64,000 nucleotides of DNA, from positions 1-64,000 of the forward strand of contig NZ_JAPSKQ010000004.1 in assembly GCF_031181555.1 (NCBI RefSeq). Reading direction: 5' to 3'. Each line of letters starts with the position of its first letter. The stretch's first letter is position 1. Below the pieces are notes generated by a model. It made no database searches. It had not been told where the DNA came from and saw only the letters and a list, made by a program, of their open reading frames with translations. A program made the translations under genes and the position numbers. The stretch comes from Streptomyces sp. (GTDB lineage: Bacteria > Actinomycetota > Actinomycetes > Streptomycetales > Streptomycetaceae). Below, one piece after another: positions 8,903 through 20,614 of the stretch.

Positions 8903-9712
8903 TCAGTGGTGGCCGGTGAGCGACCTGCGGGACACCGGGAAGTCGAAGTAGGTGTCCGGGTGGGGTTCGGGCTTGAAGGTGTAGTGCCACCACTCCTCGG
9001 CGAGGTTCACGAATCCGAGGTCTTCCAGGGTGCCCTTGAGCAGCAGCCGGTTGGCGCGCTGTTCGCCCTGGACACGGGGGTCGAGGGTGTGGCTGAGGGT
9101 GTCGAAGCAGTCGTAGCCGGTGCCCATGTCGACGGAGTTGTCGGGGAATCGCTCGTCCTCGGGGGCGAAGCAGGGGGTCAGGGGCTGTCCGGGGTGGTAC
9201 GGCCGGGTCGGCCGCGCGGGGAGCTTCACGAGGGTGAGGTCCACCGTCGAGCCGCGGCTGTGTCCGGACTTCTCCGCGATGTAACCGTCGGCGAACAACC
9301 GGCTCTTGTCGACGTTCGGATAGAACTCGGCCTTCATCGCCTGGTCGTCGAGGTCCTTGGCCCAGCGCACGAAGTGGTCCACGGCCCGTTGTGGCCGGTA
9401 GCAGTCGTACACCTTGAGGGAGTAACCCTGGCGCAGCAGCTTCCGCTGAGCCGCGTGCAGGGCCTGTGCGGCGGGACGGGTGAGGATGCACAGGGGCTGC
9501 CGGTAGCCGTCGATGGGCTCGCCCACGAAGTTGTGCGGGGTGAAGTAACGCATCTCCTGAAGGATCGTCGGGTCCACGCTGCTCAGCGCCACGAAGTCGT
9601 TCGGCGCCTTGGGTTCTGTCTTCGCCTGGGCGGGGGCGGAGGCGGCGGTCGTGGTCAGCAGGGCGGCGACCGCGGTGACCAGGCCGCGTACCGCGATGGA
9701 GAGTCGTGTCAT
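8903..9712 (-). CDS. Secreted VanX-like D-alanyl-D-alanine dipeptidase (peptidase M15D)
   Basis: VanX-type zinc peptidases cut D-Ala-D-Ala. The 269-residue protein begins with a Sec-type signal (MTRLSIAVRG, a hydrophobic core, then an ASAPAQA-like cleavage region). The metal and catalytic motifs are intact: SGHSRGSTVDLTL supplies His and Asp, and EEWWHYTF supplies the catalytic Glu and the last His. Vancomycin-resistance VanX is cytoplasmic and linked to vanH/vanA. This one is exported and has no such neighbours, so a wall-recycling or nutritional role is more likely than resistance. The start at 9712 is preferred because it begins the signal peptide; an in-frame start 69 bases upstream is less likely. 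Confidence 0.88.
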   Translation of the reverse strand: MTRLSIAVRGLVTAVAALLTTTAASAPAQAKTEPKAPNDFVALSSVDPTILQEMRYFTPHNFVGEPIDGYRQPLCILTRPAAQALHAAQRKLLRQGYSLKVYDCYRPQRAVDHFVRWAKDLDDQAMKAEFYPNVDKSRLFADGYIAEKSGHSRGSTVDLTLVKLPARPTRPYHPGQPLTPCFAPEDERFPDNSVDMGTGYDCFDTLSHTLDPRVQGEQRANRLLLKGTLEDLGFVNLAEEWWHYTFKPEPHPDTYFDFPVSRRSLTGHH

Positions 9713-10145
9713 GTCCCATGCATCTACCAGGAGTCGCTCCGCTGGGGAAGCGCCCCGCCCTTCTCGGGCCCCCCACGGCACACTCCTGCCTCTCCGTCAC
9801 TTCTCGTGCCGGGAGGGGCCGTGACAGGTGCGCGCACGCCTGCGCCGCGGAGGACGTTCTTCCGGCCGCGGGGCCGACAGCCGTTCCGGTCGACGACCTT
9901 GACGCCCCTCGAGTGCCGGTGAACACTTCCGGTGTCAGCCGACATCGTCGTACATCTCGGTGCATTCCGGAACGCCGCCGCTGGGGTCCTCCTGCGACAC
10001 GGCCCACTCCCCCGCAGGCGGTTCGGCTGCGACGGCACGCTCGTCACGGATGCCGGGCGGGGTGCGGGATCTCCCTGCCTTCGGCTGAAGTCGCTGTGGG
10101 AAACGCACCCTGCACGTGAGGTCCGGGGCGGACGGTCCTGGGCCG
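9713..10145. other. Intergenic stretch without a recognisable gene
   Basis: This region of about 430 bases lies upstream of the VanX-like gene and before the glycerol kinase relic. Translations in all frames show no family that I recognise. It may contain the promoter of the VanX-like gene and decayed sequence from the former glycerol kinase locus, but I could not identify more of that gene here. Confidence 0.5.
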
Positions 10146-10340
10146 ACCTGCCTGGGCGCCGCCTACGCGGCCGGTCTCGCCACGGGCGTGTGGAACGACC
10201 TCGACGAGCTCGAGTCCCACTGGCGGAAGGACGCCGAGTGGACGCCGGGCATGGAGGCGTCCGTGCGCGACCGCGAGTACCGCAACTGGCGGAAGGCGGT
10301 GGAGAAGAGCTTCGGCTGGGTGGCGGACGGTGACGGCTGA
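10146..10340 (+). pseudogene. Relic of the C-terminal end of glycerol kinase (glpK)
   Basis: The frame ending at 10340 reads CLGAAYAAGLATGVW, then ESHWRKDAEWTP, then WRKAVEKSFGW. This is the characteristic C-terminal end of glycerol kinase GlpK (about 505 residues when complete). Only about 60 residues remain, the upstream frame diverges abruptly, and no ribosome binding site precedes it. I infer a deletion remnant. The conserved residues have not drifted far, so the loss may be fairly recent. The alternative is a small independent ORF, which I consider unlikely. Confidence 0.75.
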
Positions 10341-10355
10341 CCACGCGCGCGGAGC

Positions 10356-10391
10356 GCCGCTCCCCGGACCGCGGCCGCTCCCCGGACCGCG
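10356..10391. repeat. Two perfect tandem copies of an 18-bp sequence
   Basis: GCCGCTCCCCGGACCGCG occurs at 10356-10373 and again at 10374-10391 with no spacer. The second copy runs into the left arm of the following hairpin. It probably arose by replication slippage and has no clear function. Confidence 0.85.
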
Positions 10392-10424
10392 GCCCGTACT
10401 CCGGTCGGCGGGAGTACGGGCCGC
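10389..10424. terminator. Bidirectional terminator between the glpK relic and cvnD
   Basis: A 14-bp perfect stem (10389-10402 with 10411-10424) encloses an 8-base loop. It lies just after the stop of the relic (plus) and about 37 bases beyond the stop codon of cvnD (minus). Its likely current job is ending the conservon transcript. Confidence 0.8.
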
Positions 10425-10460
10425 GCCCGAAGCGGCGGGGTCCGGGCCGTGCCCGTGGCC

Positions 10461-11046
10461 TCAGGTGGTGACCGTCTGACGGTGCTGCGCGGCCTGTGCC
10501 ATGGCGTGCTGGACGACACCGACGAGGACCTCCTTGACCGACTCGCGGTCCCGGGCGTCGCACATCAGCAGGGGTACGTGGTCGTCGAGATCCAGCGCCT
10601 GGCGGATGTCGTCGACCGGATACCGCGCGGCGCCCTCGAAGCAGTTGACGCCGACGAGGAACGGTATGGAGCGCCGCTCGAAGTAGTCGATGGCCGCGAA
10701 GCAGTCCTCCAGGCGCCGGGTGTCGACGAGGACGACCGCGCCGAGCGCGCCCTCGGAGAGCTCGTCCCACATGAACCAGAACCGTTCCTGACCGGGCGTG
10801 CCGAAGAGGTACAGCACCAGGTCCTCGCGCAGCGTGATACGGCCGAAGTCCATGGCCACGGTGGTGGTGTTCTTGGCCTCCACGCCGCTGGTGTCGTCGA
10901 CCGGGCGCCCCGCCTCGGTGAGCAGTTCCTCGGTGCGCAGCGGCCTGATCTCACTGACCGCGCCGACGAGCGTGGTCTTGCCCACGCCGAAGCCGCCGGC
11001 CACCAGGATCTTGAGCGTGACGGGCTCGACCGGGGGCTTGCCGCGC

Positions 11047-11066
<20 letters not shown>
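10461..11066 (-). CDS. cvnD: Conservon small GTPase (CvnD family)
   Basis: CvnD is the Ras/MglA-like GTP-binding member of the actinobacterial conservon, a membrane-associated signalling module (CvnA-B-C-D). The 201-residue protein has a P-loop [10 protein letters not shown], a Thr-rich switch I ([11 protein letters not shown]) and switch [11 protein letters not shown]. The guanine-specificity motif is weakly conserved, as in the family. The ATG at 11066 lies 20 bases inside the 3' end of the preceding oxoprolinase gene, so translation is probably coupled to that gene rather than to cvnC. This is unusual for conservons, where D normally follows C directly. Confidence 0.92.
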
Positions 11067-14721
<3,655 letters not shown>

Positions 14722-14745
14722 GTCAGTACCCCGCTTCCGCGCCGG

Positions 14746-15141
14746 TCACAGCGCCCGGAGGCCGTTGATCACGTCGCGCAGAATACTCTCGTCCGGCAGT
14801 TCGGCCGGGGGTACGGGCCGGTTCACATGGACGAATTCGGTGTCGACGAGGTCTCCGACCAGGACCCGGACCACTCCGACCGGCAGGTCGAGTTCGGCGG
14901 CGAGTTCGACGACCGTCTGCGGAGTGTCACGGCACAGTTCGACGATGTCCACGTGCTCCGGGGAGAGCGTCGGGTCCGTCTCCGGATCGTCGGCGTGGGG
15001 CTCCGTGACGACGACCGCGATCAGATCGAGGCGGTGCTGGGCCGCACTGGTGGTGCGGCCCCGCGTCATGGCGTACGGACGGACGACCGGACCGGCCTCG
15101 TCGTCGAACCAGTGGCTTCTCTCCTGACCGTCAGCGCTCAT
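14746..15141 (-). CDS. cvnC: Conservon protein CvnC (DUF742)
   Basis: CvnC proteins are small DUF742 proteins of conservons, thought to take part in the signalling complex with CvnB and CvnD. The 131 residues show the family pattern: an N-terminal VRPYAMTRGRT segment and a C-terminal winged-helix-like part (PQTVVELAAELDLPVGVVRVLVGDL). The ATG at 15141 follows cvnB by 9 bases. The next gene is not cvnD but the 5-oxoprolinase gene, 24 bases downstream. Confidence 0.92.
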   Translation of the reverse strand: MSADGQERSHWFDDEAGPVVRPYAMTRGRTTSAAQHRLDLIAVVVTEPHADDPETDPTLSPEHVDIVELCRDTPQTVVELAAELDLPVGVVRVLVGDLVDTEFVHVNRPVPPAELPDESILRDVINGLRAL

Positions 15142-15150
15142 GTCATCCCA

Positions 15151-15585
15151 CTACCCGCCCGAGGGCAGGTCGGTGCGCGGGGCGGCGCCCAGATGCGCAC
15201 CGACCCGCTTCACGAGAAGCGTCATCTCGTAGGCGACCTGTCCGACGTCCGAGTCGGCGTCCGTGAGGACGGCGAGGCAGCTGCCGTCACCGGCGGCCGT
15301 GACGAACAGGAACGCCTCGTCGAGTTCGACGACGGTCTGTCGGACGTCGCCCGCCTCGAAATGGCGGCCCACGCCCTTGGCGAGGCTGTGGAACCCGGAG
15401 GCGACAGCGGCCAGGTGTTCGCTGTCCTCGCGGGTCAGGTCCCTCGAGGCCCCCGTGGGCAGGCCGTCGCCGGAGAGCACGACGGCCTTGCGGATGCTCG
15501 CGACACGGTCCACCAGGTCGTCGAGGAGCCAGTTCAGCTCCCCCTTGTCGGTCGCGGTGTGGCCGGTGGCCTTCGGTGCGGTCAT
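15151..15585 (-). CDS. cvnB: Conservon roadblock/LC7-domain protein (CvnB)
   Basis: CvnB is a roadblock/LC7 protein, the class that typically regulates small GTPases such as CvnD. The 144-residue protein contains WLLDDLVDRVASIRKAVVLSGDGLP and a C-terminal EMTLLVKRVG segment, both typical of the family. Its ATG overlaps the cvnA stop codon by four bases (ATGA), a sign of translational coupling within the conservon. Confidence 0.93.
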   Translation of the reverse strand: MTAPKATGHTATDKGELNWLLDDLVDRVASIRKAVVLSGDGLPTGASRDLTREDSEHLAAVASGFHSLAKGVGRHFEAGDVRQTVVELDEAFLFVTAAGDGSCLAVLTDADSDVGQVAYEMTLLVKRVGAHLGAAPRTDLPSGG

Positions 15586-18500
15586 CGACCGTCCCCCTTA
15601 GTCGTTCGTCGTGGTGCTGTGCCGCTGCCGGCGTCGTCGCCCGCGGCGTTCTCCTCACGGCCGCGTTGCCAGCCCCGCTGGAGCGAAGCCATGCGGCTGC
15701 GTACCTCTTCCGCGTCCCGTTCGACGGGCTGGGACCTTTCCTCGTTCCGCCGTTCGGCGCCGCGCTTCAGCTGCGGGGCGAGGCTGGCCTGCCGTTTGCG
15801 CCGGGGCAGCGATCCGGCGTCGGGCCGCGCGGCGCCGGTGTCCTGTGCCGTGCCGCCGGATCCGGCCTCCGCTGTCGCGCCCGCGGCCGGTGTGGAGCCG
15901 TCCGGGCCGCTGGAGGCGATCGCGGGGCGGCGCGTACGCCCGGGAAGGAGCGCAGGGGGCTCCGGCGGAGCGTCGTGCTCTCGGCCGGAGGGCGCCGGGG
16001 TCTCGCTCGGTTCTCCGGCGCGACCACCGGCCCCGGGGCGGGCAGGGTCCGCGCCCCGTCTGCGGGTGGGGAGGGCCGGCAGCGTCTCCGTGTCCGGTTG
16101 TCCCTGCTCACGGTCCGCGGAGAGCCGTTCGGCCCGGCGGGCGGGGAGCGGGGAGGCGGGCTCCGGGCCCGTACGGCCGGTGCCCCGGCGTCCCGCCGGG
16201 CCCTCACCGCGGCTGCGGGTCGGAAGCGGCGGTGCCTCCGTTCCCGGGCGGTCCGACGAGGTGGTCGTGTCCCCGCCCGTCCGTTCCCGGCGGGGGCGCC
16301 GGTCTCCGACCGGGCGTCCGTGGGAGCTGACCAGCTTGGGTGCCCCCCGGCGGGGCAGCGGGACCGGGGCGCCCGTCCGGTCGTCCGCGTCCCGCTCTCG
16401 CCCCTCACGGGCACCGGGGGCCTGCTGATGCTGCTCGCGGCGCCGACCGGGCCACTCGTCCTCGGTGCGGGTGAGGGAGCGACGGGAGCGGAAGAGACCG
16501 CCGCGCTCGCTGTCCTCGTCGCCCAGCGCGCCGGGGAAGTCGGCGAGGGTGTCCAGATCGACCGGGGCTTCCAGTTCCACCGGTCCGTCCAGCAGCGAGG
16601 CGGGCAGCTCGGGCAACTGCACGGGCGTCTGGGAGAGCGCGGCGTGGCGGCTTCCCTCCGCTTCCCTGTCCTTGGCGCGCTGGGGCCGGTCGAGGCGGAA
16701 GCCGACGCCGTTGGTGTCCGGCACGTCGTCCGTCAGCAGCGCGTCGGGGATGAGGACGACTGCCGTGGTACCGCCGTACGGGGAGGGCTGGAGGGAGACC
16801 CGGATGTTCTGACGCTGGGCGAGGCGGCTGACCACGAAGAGCCCGAGCCGGTCGGTGTCGGTGAGCTCGAACTCGGGTGTCTCGGCGAGCCGGAGGTTGG
16901 CGTCCAGGAGCGCGTCGGCCGTCATGCCGAGCCCGCGGTCGTGGATCTCCAGGGTGAAACCGTTGGCCACGCGCTCGCCCAGGACCTGGACGGCGGTGTG
17001 CGGCGGCGAGAACACCGTGGCGTTCTCCAGGAGTTCGGCCACGAGGTGGGTGAGGTCGGCGACGGCCGGTCCGGTGACGGCGATCCTCGGCAGGCGGCGG
17101 ACCTCGATGCGTTCGTAGTCCTCGACCTCGGCGACGGCGGCGCGGACGACGTCCATGAGCTGCACGGGCTTGCGCCACTGCCGGGAGGGCGCGGCGCCGG
17201 AGAGGATGACGAGGCCCTCGGCGTGCCGGCGCATGCGGGTGGTCAGGTGGTCGAGGCGGAACAGGTCGGCGAGTTCCTCGGTGTCCTCGGTCCTGCGCTC
17301 CATGGTGTCCAGCAGGGTGAGCTGCTTGTGGAGCAGGACCTGGCTGCGGCGGGCGAGGTTGACGAACACCTCGGAGACGCCGGCGCGCAGTTCGGCCTGC
17401 TTGACGGCGGCCTCCACGGCGGCGCGCTGGAGGGTGTTGAGGGCCTGGCCGACCTCGCCCATCTCGTTCTTGTCGTACTCCAGCCGCGGGACTTCGGTCT
17501 CGACGTCGACCTGTTCGCCGGCCGACAGACGGCGCATCACACTGGGCAGCCGGACGCCGGACGCCTCGTGCGCCTCGAGACGCAGCTGCCGCAGGTCCCG
17601 GATGAGGCCGCGGCCGATGCGTACGGAGAGGAAGAGGGAGAGCAGGAGGGCGACCAGTCCGAGGGTGCTGGCGATGACGGCCCGGGCGATGACGCCCATG
17701 GCAACGGGACGGACACGGTCCTGGTAGCGGTCGGTGGCCTGGTCGTTGAGAGTGCCGAGCTCGGCGAGCACATGGCCGGCGGCGGTGTCCCAGCTCTTCG
17801 CGGTGATCCCGCGGGGCGGCCCGGCGCCGGAGGAGACGGCCGCCTCCTCACCCACGCGCAGCGGAGCGGACGCGGCGTTCTTCCAGAAGGACTCGTAGCG
17901 ATCGCGCTCGGACGCGGGCAGCAGCGGCAGGCCGGCGTCGTACATCAGCGTGCGCTGGGCCACGAGATCGGAGATGTCCCGCACTTCGGCGCGGGACAGT
18001 TCACCGACGATCAGGGCGGAGCCGAGCAGGGCGTCCTCCCGGGCGAGCAGTTCACGGGCGCGGGCCAGGTTGACGAGGGCCCGGTACTGCTTGTCCAGTT
18101 CGACGTCCTCGACCACGTGCAGATTGGCCAGCAGGGCGTAACACGGGTCGACCAGCCGGTTGTAGAGGTCGAGTGCCTGGGAGCGGTTGACGGTGCCGTC
18201 CTCGACGCTGCGGCGCAGGGACTCGATGCCGTCGAAGGAGTCCAGCACCGCGCTCAGTTCGCCGGAGCCCCCGTGCATGGCCTCGCGCACATCGGGGTCC
18301 GCCGCGCTCTCGCGGACACGGTCGACGGCCTTGTCGGTGGCGGCGCGGCTGCGCCGGAGGGCGGCGAGTCCGTCGGAGGCACGGGGGTCCGCGAGGTGAA
18401 CGAGGGTCTGCCGACGCTCCTGCTGGAGGACGCGGACGGTGTCCTCGACGGGGTAGCCGACCTCCTCCATCACCGACGACACATCGAACAGGTGGCTCGC

Positions 18501-18611
18501 TTCGCGACCGGTGAGGACCGTGGCGAAGGCCCAGATCGCCGTCAGGGACACCAACGGTACGAGAAGCAGCGCCACGATCTTCCGGCGGATGGACTTCCCG
18601 CGAAAGCGCAT
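15582..18611 (-). CDS. cvnA: Conservon membrane sensor histidine-kinase-like protein (CvnA)
   Basis: CvnA is the membrane sensor of the conservon. The protein has 1009 residues from the ATG at 18611, which follows GGGGGAGG. A transmembrane helix lies near residues 11-30 and a second near 305-328, enclosing an extracytoplasmic nitrate/nitrite-sensor-like helical domain. A HAMP-like segment follows, then an HATPase domain (about 490-640) with N-box LVAELLENATVFSPP and DRGLGM. No DHp phospho-acceptor is obvious, as usual for CvnA. The last 360 or so residues are Pro/Arg/Gly-rich and probably disordered. An in-frame upstream extension of 40 residues lies in intergenic sequence and is unlikely. 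It heads the leftward operon. Confidence 0.92.
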   Translation of the reverse strand: MRFRGKSIRRKIVALLLVPLVSLTAIWAFATVLTGREASHLFDVSSVMEEVGYPVEDTVRVLQQERRQTLVHLADPRASDGLAALRRSRAATDKAVDRVRESAADPDVREAMHGGSGELSAVLDSFDGIESLRRSVEDGTVNRSQALDLYNRLVDPCYALLANLHVVEDVELDKQYRALVNLARARELLAREDALLGSALIVGELSRAEVRDISDLVAQRTLMYDAGLPLLPASERDRYESFWKNAASAPLRVGEEAAVSSGAGPPRGITAKSWDTAAGHVLAELGTLNDQATDRYQDRVRPVAMGVIARAVIASTLGLVALLLSLFLSVRIGRGLIRDLRQLRLEAHEASGVRLPSVMRRLSAGEQVDVETEVPRLEYDKNEMGEVGQALNTLQRAAVEAAVKQAELRAGVSEVFVNLARRSQVLLHKQLTLLDTMERRTEDTEELADLFRLDHLTTRMRRHAEGLVILSGAAPSRQWRKPVQLMDVVRAAVAEVEDYERIEVRRLPRIAVTGPAVADLTHLVAELLENATVFSPPHTAVQVLGERVANGFTLEIHDRGLGMTADALLDANLRLAETPEFELTDTDRLGLFVVSRLAQRQNIRVSLQPSPYGGTTAVVLIPDALLTDDVPDTNGVGFRLDRPQRAKDREAEGSRHAALSQTPVQLPELPASLLDGPVELEAPVDLDTLADFPGALGDEDSERGGLFRSRRSLTRTEDEWPGRRREQHQQAPGAREGRERDADDRTGAPVPLPRRGAPKLVSSHGRPVGDRRPRRERTGGDTTTSSDRPGTEAPPLPTRSRGEGPAGRRGTGRTGPEPASPLPARRAERLSADREQGQPDTETLPALPTRRRGADPARPGAGGRAGEPSETPAPSGREHDAPPEPPALLPGRTRRPAIASSGPDGSTPAAGATAEAGSGGTAQDTGAARPDAGSLPRRKRQASLAPQLKRGAERRNEERSQPVERDAEEVRSRMASLQRGWQRGREENAAGDDAGSGTAPRRTTKGDGR

Positions 18612-19028
18612 GGCCTCCCCCAGCTCGCCCCCCGACCGGTCGGGGGCACACATGTGCGTCAACAAACGGCGCGAGCCTACTACCGAGCCACGGACAACTC
18701 GAAGAACTGTCCGGAGGTTGAAGTTCCGCACCGGCGGCGAGACATGGGGAGTTGTCCGGCCATTGCGGGAGATTGCCGCCCGCGATCAGGGGTGTTCCGC
18801 AGGCCGGCACCCCGGGCCCTGGAAGACGGTTGGCCGAATTCTTTCCTTGCCCGGGAATCTTCGTGACGTTCCGTTCGTCCTTCTCTGTGGGATATGGGGG
18901 CGGAATCGGCCACAGGAGCCGTGTCCCGCACCCGGGCGGCGTAAAACAGCGCAAGCCGGGCAGCCACTGGGAAACCGGGTCTTCGGACACGAGCGAGCGG
19001 TCTGCTGGCGGTGGGGAGTGACACGTTG
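18612..19028. promoter_or_regulatory. Divergent intergenic region between cvnA and a membrane-protein gene
   Basis: About 417 bases carry no recognisable gene and must contain the promoters for cvnA (minus) and the 168-residue membrane protein (plus). A GGGAAT element near 18861 resembles a sigma-R -35 box, but the -10 position reads GTC rather than GTT at the expected 18-base spacing, so I do not call it. No strong hairpin or known operator was found. Confidence 0.45.
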
Positions 19029-19535
19029 ATGGGCACGGCGGAGCGGCGCGAGGCGCCCGAGGACGGCGCGGCGGCGCAGGTGACGATTCGGTCGGATGCC
19101 GAGGCACCGGAACGCGGCACGTCCGGCGTCCCCGGGCAGGCGTACCACCGGCCCCTGTGGGTCGAGGAGCCGGCGCGGCGGCGCCGGCTGCCGGACCCGG
19201 TGCGGACGGCGGCCGTACGGGCGGTGCTCGTCATCGCCGTGACACTGATTCAGGCCATGGTGGCCTTCCTGTGCACACTGGCCGGGTCGTGGCTGGCCTT
19301 CCCCATGGTCATCAGCAGCGTCGTCAGCACGATCCTGGCCACGTGGGCGGTCCTGGACGTGTGGGTGACCCGCCAGGTCTGGAACCAGCGCCACGGCGTG
19401 GTGTCCGTCCCCAGCAGCACCGCGCGGGCCCTGCGGCGTGAGCGGCGCCGCGCCCGGCGTCAGGAGCGGTCCGCAGAGCGGGCGCAGTCGCGAATACGCC
19501 GACGGGGCGGAGCCGGGCAGCTGTCGCACTCCTGA
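19029..19535 (+). CDS. Small membrane protein of unknown function (168 aa)
   Basis: The protein has a charged, probably disordered N-terminus (about 55 residues), two hydrophobic helices in the middle (AVLVIAVTLIQAMVAFLCTL and FPMVISSVVSTILATWAVL) and an Arg-rich cytoplasmic tail. No family is recognised. The ATG at 19029 is preferred; GGGGAG lies 10 bases before it. A GTG 18 bases upstream is also in frame. It is divergent from the conservon and followed by an IclR regulator gene after about 210 bases. Confidence 0.7.
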   Translation: MGTAERREAPEDGAAAQVTIRSDAEAPERGTSGVPGQAYHRPLWVEEPARRRRLPDPVRTAAVRAVLVIAVTLIQAMVAFLCTLAGSWLAFPMVISSVVSTILATWAVLDVWVTRQVWNQRHGVVSVPSSTARALRRERRRARRQERSAERAQSRIRRRGGAGQLSHS

Positions 19536-19627
19536 CACCGGCACCCGCACACGTTCCGCCCTCCGGTACCGGGGAGTGCGGGCGTACGGCACCGCCCCCC
19601 GGGGCTCCGGCCACCCGGTGGCATGAT

Positions 19628-19663
19628 GTTCCACAGGGCGCACGAGCGAGCGTCCCGTGCAAC
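19628..19663. promoter_or_regulatory. Imperfect inverted repeat upstream of the IclR regulator gene
   Basis: Two 14-base arms, GTTCCACAGGGCGC (19628-19641) and GCGTCCCGTGCAAC (19650-19663), match at 11 of 14 paired positions across an 8-base spacer. The site lies about 80 bases before the IclR gene. IclR-family regulators often bind such sites and control themselves, so this is a candidate autoregulatory operator. It is an inference from symmetry and position only. Confidence 0.4.
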
Positions 19664-19744
19664 AGGATCCGGGCGGGCGACCGCTGCATCAGGGGACCTC
19701 CGGATGCGGTCCGCACCGGGGCGACAGGTGGTGAGGGCCGAGCC

Positions 19745-20575
19745 ATGACCGGCGCGCGCAAGCAGTCCGGACGCCGTGAGGAGCACGCGGCGGACCCGGC
19801 GAGGCGGAGCGGGAGGAGCGCGGCGAGCGCCGTCCAGTCGGTGGACCGTGCCGTGAGCGTGCTGGAGATACTCGCCCGGAACGGTGAGGCGGGCGTCACC
19901 GAGATCGCGGACGCGCTGGAGGTGCACAAGTCCACGGCTTTCCGGCTGCTCGGCGTCCTGGAGAACCGCGGTCTGGTGGCCCAGGCCAAGGACCGCGGCA
20001 AGTACTACCTCGGGGCCGGCGTACTGCGTCTCGCCGGGGCGGCGGCCGTGCGGCTGGACATCTCGCAGGAAGGCGTCCCGGTCTGCCGGAAACTGGCCGA
20101 CGAACTGGGCGAGACGGTGAACATCGCGGTCCTGGACGACGACGCCGCCGTCAACATCATGCAGGCCCGCGGCACGGCATCCGTCACGGCACAGAACTGG
20201 CTCGGCAGGCGCACCCCGCTGCATGCCACCTCCAGCGGCAAGGTGTTCCTGGCGCACATGCCGCCCTCCTCGCGCGAAGCCGTTCTCGGCGGCCCGCTGC
20301 ACCGGTTCACGGAGCGCACGATCACCGGGGCATCCGTTCTGCGCGGCGAGCTGGAGACGGTGATCCCCCAGGGGTACGCCGCCACGCTCGAGGAGCTGGA
20401 GCTGGGACTCGCGGCCGTCGCCGCACCGGTCCGCTCGCACGACGGCGAGGTGATCGGGGCGATCAGTGTCTCCGGACCGGTGTACCGGCTGACCCCGGAC
20501 CGCCTGCCCGAGCTGGGCAGGCGGACGGCGGCAGCGGCGGCCGAGCTGTCCCGGCGCATGGGCTACGGCTTCTGA
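19745..20575 (+). CDS. IclR-family transcriptional regulator
   Basis: The 276-residue protein has an N-terminal winged helix (SVDRAVSVLEILARNGEAGVTEIADALEVHKSTAFRLL by position 45-85) and a C-terminal IclR ligand-binding domain. The latter has the characteristic YAATLEELELGLAAVAAPV and ISVSGPVYRL stretches. A Lys/Arg/Ser-rich leader of about 30 residues precedes the DNA-binding domain. No catabolic gene is adjacent on either side, so its targets are not evident from context. The closest candidate binding site is the inverted repeat upstream of its own gene. Confidence 0.9.
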   Translation: MTGARKQSGRREEHAADPARRSGRSAASAVQSVDRAVSVLEILARNGEAGVTEIADALEVHKSTAFRLLGVLENRGLVAQAKDRGKYYLGAGVLRLAGAAAVRLDISQEGVPVCRKLADELGETVNIAVLDDDAAVNIMQARGTASVTAQNWLGRRTPLHATSSGKVFLAHMPPSSREAVLGGPLHRFTERTITGASVLRGELETVIPQGYAATLEELELGLAAVAAPVRSHDGEVIGAISVSGPVYRLTPDRLPELGRRTAAAAAELSRRMGYGF

Positions 20576-20614
20576 ACCACGTGTCCGAGCCGTGCCAGGA
20601 AGGGGGACGCGTGG

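Noticed and set aside
9932-10333. A 133-residue open frame before the glpK relic as a real gene
   Set aside because: It has no recognisable domain, its composition is that of a shadow frame, and it overlaps the relic in another frame.
18861-18885. A second sigma-R promoter upstream of the small membrane-protein gene
   Set aside because: GGAAT is present but the -10 at N18 reads GTC rather than GTT, so the match is not good enough.
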